Part shown: positions 17,037-24,781 of the stretch, piece after piece
Position numbering within the stretch: position 1 is the first letter of the stretch
Layout: every line of letters starts with the position of its first letter
NCBI RefSeq assembly: GCF_900101895.1
Contig: NZ_FMVF01000007.1
Coordinates: 109,006-173,005, forward strand
DNA: 64,000 nucleotides
Source: Flavobacterium caeni
GTDB lineage: Bacteria > Bacteroidota > Bacteroidia > Flavobacteriales > Flavobacteriaceae
Direction of reading: 5' to 3'
Notes under the pieces: model-generated
What the model saw: the letters and a program-made list of their open reading frames with translations, nothing else
The model's database searches: none
Told to the model about the DNA's origin: nothing
Made by a program: the position numbers and the translations under genes

Positions 17037-17073
17037 AAAAAAGCGATGTAGTAGGGAACATCGCTTTTTTTTT
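17037..17073 (-). terminator. Bidirectional terminator between the regulator locus and thiL
   Basis: AAAAAAGCGATGT pairs with ACATCGCTTTTTT across an eight-base loop. The A run and T run on either side allow use from both directions; it mainly serves thiL, which ends at 17098. Confidence 0.82.
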
Positions 17074-17097
17074 GTCTTTATTTTAGAAAAAGTAAGA

Positions 17098-18147
17098 TTA
17101 TTCTTTATTCAAAGCATTCCAGCCGCGTGCCTTCAGTGCAATCTTGGTATGCGCGCGCGTGACCAGGTGTATGCCTTCGGCGGGGTCGGTCATGTGTCCG
17201 ATGACCGTAAAGTTGGGGTTGCCCTTGATTTTGTCGAAATCATCCATACCGATGGTAAACAACAATTCGTAATCTTCGCCGCCGTTAATGGCCACCGTAG
17301 TCGCGTCGATGTTGAATTCCTCGCAGGTCGCGATCAGTTGCGGGTCGAGCGGCAATTTGTCTTCAAAAATATTACAGCCGGTATTCGATTGCTTGCACAA
17401 GTGGATGACTTCCGACGACAATCCGTCCGAAATGTCGATCATACCCGTCGGCTTGATTTCGAGCGCGTGCAGCATCGTACGGACATCCTTGCGCGCTTCG
17501 GGTTTGAGCTGGCGCTCGATGAGGTACGTATAGGCGTCAAGATCGGGCTGTGAATTCGGATTCACCTGAAATACTTGTTTCTCGCGTTCGAGTACCTGCA
17601 ATCCCATGTAGGCCGCGCCAATATCACCCGTGACCACGATCAAATCGTTGGCCTTGGCGCCATTGCGGTACACGAGTTCATCGGCATCGGCTTCGCCCAA
17701 CGCTGTGATGCTGATCAGCAAACCTTTTTGCGACGAGGTGGTGTCGCCGCCAATAACGTCTACGCCATATTCCTTGGCCGCGAGCGCGATACCCGCGAAC
17801 AATTCTTCGAGCGCCTCGAGCGGGAAACGGTTTGATACGGCTATCGATACCGTGATTTGTGTCGGTTTGGCGTTCATCGCACAAATATCCGAGACGTTCA
17901 CCACCACCGATTTGTAGCCCAAATGTTTGAGCGGCATGTAAGCCAGGTCGAAATGCACGCCCTCGACGAGCAAATCGGTCGAGACCACTACTTTTTTGTC
18001 CTTGAAATCAAGCACGGCTGCGTCGTCGCCAATCCCTTTGAGGGTCGACGGTTGCGCCATTTCAAATTGCTGGGTCAGGTGGTCGATGAGCCCGAATTCG
18101 CCCAATTGCGAAATCGAGGTGCGTTGCGGATTCTTGTCTTCTATCAT
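17098..18147 (-). CDS. thiL: Thiamine-monophosphate kinase
   Basis: 349 residues. Phosphorylates thiamine phosphate to the active diphosphate cofactor in the cytoplasm. Family motifs are GIGDDAAVLD near residue 38, STDLLVEGVHF, GGDTTSSQKG, VTGDIGAAYMGL, and MIDISDGLSSE, in the usual order for the PurM/ThiL fold. The start at 18147 is set by a -7 box that ends four bases upstream; an in-frame extension to 18255 reads into the preceding gene and has no ThiL similarity. Confidence 0.96.
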   Translation of the reverse strand: MIEDKNPQRTSISQLGEFGLIDHLTQQFEMAQPSTLKGIGDDAAVLDFKDKKVVVSTDLLVEGVHFDLAYMPLKHLGYKSVVVNVSDICAMNAKPTQITVSIAVSNRFPLEALEELFAGIALAAKEYGVDVIGGDTTSSQKGLLISITALGEADADELVYRNGAKANDLIVVTGDIGAAYMGLQVLEREKQVFQVNPNSQPDLDAYTYLIERQLKPEARKDVRTMLHALEIKPTGMIDISDGLSSEVIHLCKQSNTGCNIFEDKLPLDPQLIATCEEFNIDATTVAINGGEDYELLFTIGMDDFDKIKGNPNFTVIGHMTDPAEGIHLVTRAHTKIALKARGWNALNKE

Positions 18148-18151
18148 GCCG

Positions 18152-18159
18152 CAAAGGTA
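18152..18159 (-). promoter_or_regulatory. -7 box immediately upstream of thiL
   Basis: On the minus strand reads TACCTTTG and ends four bases before the ATG, so the transcript would start at or next to the start codon (leaderless or nearly so). Confidence 0.55.
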
Positions 18160-18172
18160 CGCGTTTTTGTGG

Positions 18173-18580
18173 CTAGGCCAAATGTTGCAAGTGTTCCTTG
18201 ATGCGCTGCTCGGTGGGGCGCAGGTAGGCGAGATACACAATGAGCAGCACGCCAAATGCTATCAGTTCGGGGGTCACGAATATCAACACGAACGCTGCCC
18301 CCTCAAGGATGGCCCAACGGATCAGCGAGGCGGTCTGGTATTCGGTTATTTTTTCCTCGAACGAAAGACGGGCGTCTATTTTTTTGATAAAAAACCGAAA
18401 AAGAAAGTTGCTCAACAGGAAAGCGGCCACCGGAATGCCGAGATAAGGCCATTGCGCTGGTTCGATAGATACATTGAGAAAGGAGTCCAGCGACAAATTT
18501 CCCGCAAAAATGTAGGCCGTGAGCAAACCCGCGCACAGCGCAAGATGGATGGTTTGTAGGGTTTTGATTTTTTCGGACAT
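18173..18580 (-). CDS. Small integral membrane protein, unknown function
   Basis: 135 residues from the ATG at 18580 (MSEKIKTLQTIHLALCAG). Four hydrophobic stretches are visible: about 8-25, 45-62, and two near the C-terminus (AILEGAAFVLIFVTPELI, then FGVLLIVYLAYL). A charged loop lies in the middle (FIKKIDARLSFEEKI). The C-terminus is polar. I recognise no named family. It lies 25 bases upstream of thiL on the same strand, which has its own -7 box; a shared transcript is possible but no functional link is evident. Confidence 0.75.
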   Translation of the reverse strand: MSEKIKTLQTIHLALCAGLLTAYIFAGNLSLDSFLNVSIEPAQWPYLGIPVAAFLLSNFLFRFFIKKIDARLSFEEKITEYQTASLIRWAILEGAAFVLIFVTPELIAFGVLLIVYLAYLRPTEQRIKEHLQHLA

Positions 18581-18710
18581 GGTTTGGTTTGAATGGTTTG
18601 TAGCGAATGTAGAAAAAAAGTAAATCTTTTCAAATACTGCTGACATACCGCTGTCATTTTCGCTCGCGAACTTTGTTGTGGTAATAAACAATAACCATAA
18701 AAAATAAAAA

Positions 18711-19190
18711 ATGGAAACAACAACCGCACAAATCATCACCACACAAGATCTACTCAAGCATTGGCAAGGACACCGCGCCCTGACCCGTCGCGTGATCGAA
18801 GCGTTCCCTGAAAAAGAACTGTTCGAATTTTCGATCGGCGGCATGCGCAGCTTTGCACAACTTTCGCACGAGCTGATCTCGATTGGCGCGCCGGCAATCA
18901 AGGCCATCGTGAACCGCGATGCGAGCACCTATGCCGAACCCGAAGGACTCGACACCAAGGCCAAGATCCTCGCTCAATGGGACCAGGACACGCAAACGAT
19001 CAATACGTTTTTCCCACAACTCAAGGACGAAGAATTCGGCGAAACGTTCAACCTGTTCGGGCAGTACGAATTCCCGATCGTGCAAAACATCCTGTATTTC
19101 ATCGACAACGAAATCCATCACCGCGGGCAGGGATATGTATACCTGCGCGCTTTGGGTATCACACCGCCGTTCTTCTGGGAGAGATATTAA
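18711..19190 (+). CDS. DinB-family protein
   Basis: 159-residue four-helix-bundle protein of the DinB/YfiT type. Candidate metal ligands are the His in FAQLSHELIS and the two His residues in DNEIHHRGQGYVYLRALG, a spacing typical of the family. DinB-like proteins are often thiol-dependent transferases or detoxifying hydrolases; the substrate here cannot be told. A strong terminator follows about 70 bases after the stop. Confidence 0.88.
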   Translation: METTTAQIITTQDLLKHWQGHRALTRRVIEAFPEKELFEFSIGGMRSFAQLSHELISIGAPAIKAIVNRDASTYAEPEGLDTKAKILAQWDQDTQTINTFFPQLKDEEFGETFNLFGQYEFPIVQNILYFIDNEIHHRGQGYVYLRALGITPPFFWERY

Positions 19191-19260
19191 TTATTGTTTA
19201 TTTTTTATTATTTATTATTTATTGGTGGGCAATAAATGATAAACTATAACATAGACAATA

Positions 19261-19294
19261 AAAAACCCCGAACATTCGATGTTCGGGGTTTTTT
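19261..19294 (+). terminator. Bidirectional terminator between the DinB gene and lepA
   Basis: Fifteen-base perfect stem from AAAAACCCCGAACAT to ATGTTCGGGGTTTTT with a TCG loop. It separates two convergent genes. Confidence 0.9.
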
Positions 19295-19347
19295 AATCGA
19301 AAATATTCTAGTCCGACAGACCAATAAATAATAGCAATAAAAAATAA

Positions 19348-21144
19348 TTAATCATTCAATTTTAGGACCGCCATAAACGCCTCTTGCGGAATCTCTACAT
19401 TCCCCACCTGACGCATCCGTTTTTTACCTTTCTTCTGTTTCTCCAAGAGCTTACGCTTACGCGAGATGTCGCCACCATAACATTTGGCGGTAACGTCTTT
19501 CCTGAGCGCCTTTACGGTTTCACGCGCAATGATTTTCGCGCCGATGGCCGCCTGGATCGGGATGTCGAATTGCTGGCGTGGGATCAACTCCTTGAGTTTT
19601 TCGGTCATTTTCTTGCCGATGTTGTAGGCGTTGTCGGCATGGATCAGCGCCGACAGGGCATCCACCGTATTGCCGTTGAGCAGCACGTCTACCTTGACAA
19701 GGTTCGACGCGCGCATCCCGATGGGGTGGTAGTCGAACGACGCATATCCTTTTGAAACCGTTTTGAGTCGGTCGTAGAAATCAAACACGATTTCGGCCAG
19801 CGGCATGTCGAAATTGAGTTCGACGCGTTCGGTTGTCAAATAGGTTTGGTTCGTGATAATACCGCGTTTTTCGATACAAAGCGACATCACGTTGCCCACA
19901 AAATCCGCCTTGGTGATGATGGTAGCTTTGATGTAAGGTTCTTCTACGCGGTCCATTCGCGAGGGTTCCGGAAGGTCGGACGGGTTATTGACCACGATGG
20001 CCGTCTCCGGGTCTTTCTTTGTGTAAGCGTTGTACGAAACGTTCGGTACGGTCGTGATTACCGTCATGTCGAACTCGCGCTCGAGCCGTTCCTGAATGAT
20101 TTCCATGTGGAGCATGCCAAGGAATCCGCACCTGAAACCAAAGCCCAATGCCGCCGAACTTTCCGCCTGGAACACAAGCGATGCATCGTTGAGCTGCAGT
20201 TTTTCCATAGACGCGCGCAGTTCTTCGTAATCTTCCGTATCTACGGGATAAATGCCCGCAAAAACCATCGGCTTGACATCTTCAAAACCGGCGATGACGT
20301 TTTGTGTCGGTTGTTTCGCGTCGGTGATCGTATCGCCCACCTTGACTTCCTTGGCCTCCTTGATGCCGGAAATAAGGTAACCCACGTCGCCTGCCGAGAT
20401 GACGTTTTTCGGCACTTGGTTGAGTTTGAGCGTACCTACCTCGTCGGCGAAATACTCATTGTTGGTAGCCATGAACTTGATCTTCTGGCCTTTTTTGATC
20501 TCGCCATTGATCACGCGAAAAATAACCTCGATCCCGCGGAACGGGTTGTACACCGAGTCAAAGATCAGCGCCTGTAACGGTTCGCCCGGGTCGCCTTTGG
20601 GTGCCGGGATCCGTTCGATGATGGCCGCCAATATGTTCTCCACACCAAAACCCGTCTTACCCGAGGCATGGATAATGTCCTCAATCTTGCAACCCAAAAG
20701 GTCTACAATGTCATCGCTGACTTCCTCCGGGTTCGCGCTCGGCAAATCCACCTTGTTCAACACCGGGATGATCTCAAGGTCGTTCTCGAGTGCGAGGTAC
20801 AGGTTCGAAATCGTTTGTGCCTGTATGCTTTGCGCGGCGTCCACGATCAACAGCGCGCCTTCGCAGGCCGCAATTGACCGCGACACTTCATAGGAAAAGT
20901 CAACGTGTCCGGGCGTATCGATGAGATTGAGGATGTATTCCTCGCCTTTGTATTTATATTCCATCTGTATCGCGTGGCTCTTGATCGTGATCCCGCGCTC
21001 GCGCTCCAGGTCCATGTTGTCGAGCAACTGCGCCTTTTCCTCACGCGCGGTAACGGTTTGGGTCGCGCCGAGCAAACGGTCCGCCAACGTGCTCTTGCCG
21101 TGGTCGATGTGTGCGATGATGCAAAAATTTCTGATGTGTTTCAT
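19348..21144 (-). CDS. lepA: Elongation factor 4 (LepA)
   Basis: 598-residue translational GTPase that binds ribosomes and can back-translocate them. GTP-binding motifs are present: [14 protein letters not shown] (G1), RGITIKSH (G2 region), DTPGHVDF (G3) and NKVDLPSA (G4). The C-terminal domain ends with the Lys/Arg-rich [19 protein letters not shown] typical of EF4. The gene stands alone. Its leader, between a minus-strand -7 box at 21257-21264 and the ATG at 21144, holds a GC-rich repeat element. Confidence 0.98.
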   Translation of the reverse strand: MKHIRNFCIIAHIDHGKSTLADRLLGATQTVTAREEKAQLLDNMDLERERGITIKSHAIQMEYKYKGEEYILNLIDTPGHVDFSYEVSRSIAACEGALLIVDAAQSIQAQTISNLYLALENDLEIIPVLNKVDLPSANPEEVSDDIVDLLGCKIEDIIHASGKTGFGVENILAAIIERIPAPKGDPGEPLQALIFDSVYNPFRGIEVIFRVINGEIKKGQKIKFMATNNEYFADEVGTLKLNQVPKNVISAGDVGYLISGIKEAKEVKVGDTITDAKQPTQNVIAGFEDVKPMVFAGIYPVDTEDYEELRASMEKLQLNDASLVFQAESSAALGFGFRCGFLGMLHMEIIQERLEREFDMTVITTVPNVSYNAYTKKDPETAIVVNNPSDLPEPSRMDRVEEPYIKATIITKADFVGNVMSLCIEKRGIITNQTYLTTERVELNFDMPLAEIVFDFYDRLKTVSKGYASFDYHPIGMRASNLVKVDVLLNGNTVDALSALIHADNAYNIGKKMTEKLKELIPRQQFDIPIQAAIGAKIIARETVKALRKDVTAKCYGGDISRKRKLLEKQKKGKKRMRQVGNVEIPQEAFMAVLKLND

Positions 21145-21152
21145 GTCTTTTC

Positions 21153-21240
21153 CTTTTGGGCGTTCCCCTTCGTGCCTCGGGTCGCGCTATCGGCTGCACG
21201 CGGTGCCTGCCTCTATCGCTAACGCGGGCGTCCAAACAAC
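21153..21240. repeat. GC-rich REP-like intergenic element in the lepA leader
   Basis: GC-rich block with GGGCGTTCCCC near one end and ACGCGGGCGTCC at the other, able to fold on itself. It shares the twelve-base core TATCGGCTGCAC (21188-21199) with a second element at 54825-54836. Similar elements recur in Flavobacterium intergenic DNA by my recollection. It lies in the transcribed leader of lepA. Confidence 0.55.
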
Positions 21241-21256
21241 GTACGCTTTCAATCGG

Positions 21257-21264
21257 CAAATATA
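21257..21264 (-). promoter_or_regulatory. -7 box for lepA
   Basis: Reads TATATTTG on the minus strand, an exact TAnnTTTG match 113 bases upstream of the lepA ATG. No well-spaced TTG was found. Confidence 0.45.
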
Positions 21265-21360
21265 ATCCAAAACGCTTATGCGATAAAGCGATGCGTTAAA
21301 TAATTGCGCGAATTGCAATTATACGACGTTTGCCCTATTTTAGCATTCCGGACGAAAGTT

Positions 21361-21368
21361 TATATTTG
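21361..21368 (+). promoter_or_regulatory. -7 box upstream of the secreted protein at 21391
   Basis: TATATTTG matches TAnnTTTG and ends 22 bases before the ATG. A TTTG at 21329 is rather far (28-base gap). Confidence 0.5.
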
Positions 21369-21390
21369 TCCCAACTTAAATCTCTTACCC

Positions 21391-21966
21391 ATGAAAAAAT
21401 TAATACTTGTTGCGATGATGTTGGCGTCCGTTGCAGGATTCTCTCAAAAAGTCACTTCGGGCAGTTTTAAAAACCTCAAAGGCATCCCGGAATTCAGCCT
21501 GGTCTTCGATTACGAAGGACTTACTGTAGAAAAATTCAAATCTGAAGAAGAATTTCTCGCCGATAAAATGAAGAAACGCGAAGAGAAAGGCACGGGAGAA
21601 GATTTCCGGAGCTCGTGGTTTGCCGATCGCCAAAATCGTTACGAGCCCAAGTTTATCGAATCCTTTAACAAACGTTTTAAAGGCAACGTCAAAGCAGATA
21701 AGAATCTCGCGTCGGCCAAACACACAATGACAGTAAAAACAACTTACATCAATCCCGGATTCAACGTAGGGGTTGTCCGTAATGACGCCAAGATAAACGT
21801 AACGATTACTGTTACTGAAACCGCAAATCCGTCAAATGTGCTGCTGTCGGTCAATTATGACAGAGTGCACGGCGAAGGCGCGATGGGTTATGATTTTAAT
21901 TCGGGATACCGCATCTCTGAAGCCTACGCAAAAGTGGCCAAGGAACTGGCATCAGACATCAAATAG
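21391..21966 (+). CDS. Secreted protein of unknown function
   Basis: 191 residues with a clear signal peptide (MKKLILVAMMLASVAGFSQ, likely cleaved after FSQ). The mature part is rich in Lys and Glu near the start and beta-like later (MTVKTTYINPGFNVGVVRND, then KINVTITVTET). No catalytic motif or known domain is recognised. The ATG at 21391 is chosen for its signal peptide and its -7 box. The gene has its own terminator. It is the first of three small exported proteins in a row on this strand, each with a separate -7 box. Confidence 0.78.
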   Translation: MKKLILVAMMLASVAGFSQKVTSGSFKNLKGIPEFSLVFDYEGLTVEKFKSEEEFLADKMKKREEKGTGEDFRSSWFADRQNRYEPKFIESFNKRFKGNVKADKNLASAKHTMTVKTTYINPGFNVGVVRNDAKINVTITVTETANPSNVLLSVNYDRVHGEGAMGYDFNSGYRISEAYAKVAKELASDIK

Positions 21967-21986
21967 ATGCAGAAAATAGAATATTG

Positions 21987-22010
21987 AGCCTCGGTTAGCG
22001 GGGCTTTTTT
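21987..22010 (+). terminator. Terminator after the 21391 gene
   Basis: AGCCTCG pairs with CGGGGCT (one wobble) over a GTTAG loop and is followed by six or more T. Confidence 0.75.
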
Positions 22011-22049
22011 CATTTCAGCGTTTCTGACTTCTATGTAAAAGATAAAACT

Positions 22050-22057
22050 TATGTTTG
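22050..22057 (+). promoter_or_regulatory. -7 box upstream of the gene at 22076
   Basis: TATGTTTG matches TAnnTTTG, 18 bases before the ATG. The same box sequence precedes the next gene at 22798. Confidence 0.5.
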
Positions 22058-22075
22058 CTCCCAAACAAATGCCCC

Positions 22076-22690
22076 ATGAAAAACCTGATCGGATTATTGC
22101 TGCTCTTACCCACAACGGTTGGTTTTGCACAACATGCCATAACGCTCAATGACGGCAAAATCGTTTGGGCAAAAACGGTAGAGATTGGACCATCCTCAGT
22201 TAATTACCTACCTTACTTAGCATCCGAAGCCTCTGAACAGAGCATCGACAAAAAAGAGGTGTTTTCGATAAAGATGCAGGATGGAACCGTAGAAATCTTC
22301 GACTGGGAGATTTCCAATGCCTCCACGCGGGAACAATTGCAGCAATACATTGCCAACCTCATCAATACGCACGGATCCGAAAAAGAGGTAAGCATGAAAT
22401 ACCGCGCCTCATGGCAAGGTCATTACCTGCAACTCGAACTCCTGGATAGAAACGGAAACCCTGAAAGTGAGAGAACGTATGATTTTGCGAGTGTGCATCG
22501 TTTTCAGAATGTGTCCAAACGCGCTCTTGACTGGGCCTATCTGAATGTGTTTGTAGCGGTCGCACAGAATAAAAAAAAAACAAAATGGGATACAGAAAAG
22601 CTCATCATGCGGATCGATGACTTTTTCCAGGCTGAACGGCTGCTTGAAGCTTTGCGGAAATACAATGCGCTTTTCAAGCCAGATAACTGA
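22076..22690 (+). CDS. Secreted protein of unknown function
   Basis: 204 residues with a signal peptide (MKNLIGLLLLLPTTVGFAQ). The mature region begins HAITLNDGKIVWAKTVEIG, followed by KKEVFSIKMQDGTVEIFDWE, which resembles the short beta-rich segments of Bacteroidetes envelope proteins that respond to redox or metal context only in a general way. A later helical region (RALDWAYLNVFVAVAQNKKK) is amphipathic. I recognise no domain. The ATG is 18 bases after a -7 box, which excludes an upstream in-frame start inside the box. Confidence 0.75.
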   Translation: MKNLIGLLLLLPTTVGFAQHAITLNDGKIVWAKTVEIGPSSVNYLPYLASEASEQSIDKKEVFSIKMQDGTVEIFDWEISNASTREQLQQYIANLINTHGSEKEVSMKYRASWQGHYLQLELLDRNGNPESERTYDFASVHRFQNVSKRALDWAYLNVFVAVAQNKKKTKWDTEKLIMRIDDFFQAERLLEALRKYNALFKPDN

Positions 22691-22749
22691 ATTGGTTCCG
22701 GCAATGTCGATTCGACAGAAGTTGAATTTTTCGGCAAGGTTTTTTAATT

Positions 22750-22757
22750 ATGTTTGC
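22750..22757 (+). promoter_or_regulatory. -7 box upstream of the lipoprotein at 22798
   Basis: TATGTTTG; a TTG at 22722-22724 lies 25 bases upstream, slightly beyond the usual spacing. Confidence 0.5.
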
Positions 22758-22797
22758 ATCAACAAACCACTGACGCGAGTCAGACAACAAAATCCCG

Positions 22798-23361
22798 ATG
22801 AAAAAAATTGCGTTCACGATAGGCATGTTCTGGCTCCTGACAGGATGTGCAACAAAGGTGGCATCAAACAAAGCAACCGATTTTACTCATAAAATTACCA
22901 AACTCTACATCGTTGTTAAAGGGACCGATAGTGCCGAGAAATTCCTTCGGAAGTTTACCGAAAACTTCACTTCACACCTGACGGCCAGCGGAATCGAACA
23001 TGCCGAATTGTTCATGGATCCGCTCTCACTGGAATCCGATGAAGACGTTCACAAAAAAATTCAGGCATTCGCGCCGAACCTCGTGATGACCATCAGCCAG
23101 ACAGAATCCAGGAGAACGACCAATGGTGGTTACAACCCGGGATTTCACGGCGGGACAGGGTTTGCAATCGGTGGTGGAAGTTCGGTAACCGGCGGCACTT
23201 TTGACATTAAGATGTTCACGCCTGGTTCCACCAAACCCGTTTGGAGGGGAAACCTTAAAGCAGATGCCCAATTCGGCCTGGCCTCATCAGCGAGTAAAGC
23301 GAACGAAAAGTTGATCAAAAAACTAATTGAAGATGGTTTGCTGGAAAAGCAAAAACCCTGA
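22798..23361 (+). CDS. Lipoprotein of unknown function
   Basis: 187 residues with a type II signal peptide ending in LLTGC (Cys17). The mature protein has an alpha/beta pattern early on (KLYIVVKGTDSAEKFLRKF) and a Gly-rich stretch in the middle (GGYNPGFHGGTGFAIGGGSS), then FDIKMFTPGSTKPVWRGNLK. The general layout recalls small DUF4136-like lipoproteins but I cannot confirm membership. A terminator shared with the convergent halogenase gene follows. Confidence 0.75.
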   Translation: MKKIAFTIGMFWLLTGCATKVASNKATDFTHKITKLYIVVKGTDSAEKFLRKFTENFTSHLTASGIEHAELFMDPLSLESDEDVHKKIQAFAPNLVMTISQTESRRTTNGGYNPGFHGGTGFAIGGGSSVTGGTFDIKMFTPGSTKPVWRGNLKADAQFGLASSASKANEKLIKKLIEDGLLEKQKP

Positions 23362-23390
23362 TGGCATTGCCCTGTGCGCCGATGAAAATA

Positions 23391-23418
23391 AAAAAACCCG
23401 ATCTAAATCGGGTTTTTT
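23391..23418. terminator. Bidirectional terminator between the lipoprotein and halogenase genes
   Basis: AAAAAACCCGAT and ATCGGGTTTTTT pair perfectly across a CTAA loop. The halogenase stop codon lies in the loop at 23403-23405. Confidence 0.88.
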
Positions 23419-24662
23419 GCTTTTTCTTCCTGTTCCATATGAATCAAATGCGCCATATTCTTGATCAGGTTGTCGTGTTTTTTGACGAACGGGTTGGTCT
23501 CGTCCCACACATAGCCCGCGAGCACCGCACAAATCTTGCGTTTGACGTCGGGGTCTTCGGGTCTGTGGAAAAACAACGTCTGCAGATTGCCCGTGTACCA
23601 TTCCTTGACATAGGTTGTAAACACACCAATGCCGCGGCGCATGTAGCCCGTGAATTCTTCTTCCCAATCCACTTCGATGCCTTGTTGCTCTTTCAGATAC
23701 AATTTGGCCGCGAGCATACCCGATTCGGTAGCGAAAGCCACACCCGATGAAAAAACAGGATCGAGGAATTCCGACGAGTTGCCCGTAAGCGCAAAGCCCG
23801 GCCCGTACATTTGCTTGACCGAACGCGAATAGTTCTCGAGTTTGACCGGATCGAACAAAAAGTCGACGCCGCCAAAACGCTTGATGTAATAGTCCGACAG
23901 CTTGATGGCGTTGTGCAGCGCCTCGCGGTTGTCCTTGTTTTCAGAAAGCGAGTTGATGAAAGACGTAGGGCCCACCACGCCCAACGACGTATTGCCGTTA
24001 GAGAACGGGATGACCCAAAGCCAGACCTCTGTTTCGAGAATGTCGAACGAAATCAGCGTGCCTTCCTCGCCTTCGGGGCGGTTGATGTCCTTGACGTGCG
24101 TAAAAATCGACGAGTGCGGATCGAGTTTCGACGGCGTGTCCAAATCCAGCAAACGCGGCAAAACACGGCCGTAACCGCTCGAGTCGATGATCATCTTGGC
24201 GTGGATCTGCTTCATGTTGCCGTCCTTGTCCTTGACCGTCGTGATCGAATTGCTGCCTTCGAACTCCACGGCCAGTACTTCAGATTCAAATTCGAGGTCA
24301 ATGCCTTTGCGGATTACTTCCTGCGCCATCGTGTTATCGAAATCGGCACGCGGGATCTGCCAGGTCCAGTCCCAGCCTTGGCCGTATTTATCGCTGAAAT
24401 CAAAAACGCAAATCTCTTCACCGCGTATGAAACGCGCCCCGAGCTTCTTCTCAAAGTTCATCGCATCAAGCGCCGGAAACAATCCTGCTTCGTCAAAATG
24501 GTCCATCACGCGCGGGATCAAACTTTCACCGACTACCAGCCGCGGGAATTTGGTCTTTTCAACCACTTTGACCTTGACGCCATTGTTGAACAGATGCGCT
24601 GCAGAAACACAACCCGACGGCCCGGCACCAATCACCAAAACATCCACAAACTCCTTTAACAT
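23403..24662 (-). CDS. Flavin-dependent halogenase, flexirubin cluster
   Basis: 419-residue FAD enzyme. GAGPSG near residue 12 binds FAD. The halogenase signature WxWxIP is present at residues 99-104 (WTWQIP), and the later FLDPVFSSGVAFA matches the FxDPxFSxG motif of flavin halogenases. This favours halogenation over simple hydroxylation; chlorinated flexirubins are known. The substrate is likely the phenolic head or the resorcinol ring of the pigment, inferred from context. It is transcribed away from the rest of the cluster and faces the ammonia-lyase gene across 119 bases. Confidence 0.85.
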   Translation of the reverse strand: MLKEFVDVLVIGAGPSGCVSAAHLFNNGVKVKVVEKTKFPRLVVGESLIPRVMDHFDEAGLFPALDAMNFEKKLGARFIRGEEICVFDFSDKYGQGWDWTWQIPRADFDNTMAQEVIRKGIDLEFESEVLAVEFEGSNSITTVKDKDGNMKQIHAKMIIDSSGYGRVLPRLLDLDTPSKLDPHSSIFTHVKDINRPEGEEGTLISFDILETEVWLWVIPFSNGNTSLGVVGPTSFINSLSENKDNREALHNAIKLSDYYIKRFGGVDFLFDPVKLENYSRSVKQMYGPGFALTGNSSEFLDPVFSSGVAFATESGMLAAKLYLKEQQGIEVDWEEEFTGYMRRGIGVFTTYVKEWYTGNLQTLFFHRPEDPDVKRKICAVLAGYVWDETNPFVKKHDNLIKNMAHLIHMEQEEKAKNPI

Positions 24663-24666
24663 ATTA

Positions 24667-24698
24667 TTGCTGTTTTATAGATTATTATATTACATTTG
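24667..24698 (+). promoter_or_regulatory. Promoter of the flexirubin ammonia-lyase operon
   Basis: TTG at 24667-24669, 21-base spacer, TACATTTG at 24691-24698: a full match to the Flavobacterium consensus. It lies in the divergent region between halogenase and lyase and leaves a leader of about 80 bases before 24782. Confidence 0.7.
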
Positions 24699-24781
24699 CC
24701 GTTCCAAATTAACTACAATTATTTTTAATAAAAAAAAGTAATTTGGGTGCGAAAGCAAAGGTAATGAACAAGCAAGGATTG

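Noticed and set aside
23403..24662. Geranylgeranyl reductase or plain monooxygenase
   Set aside because: The WTWQIP and FLDPVFSSG motifs are halogenase signatures, and the gene is beside flexirubin genes.
24743..24781. Upstream TTG start for the ammonia-lyase
   Set aside because: Adds 13 residues not found in the well-known orthologue; the ATG at 24782 matches its N-terminus.
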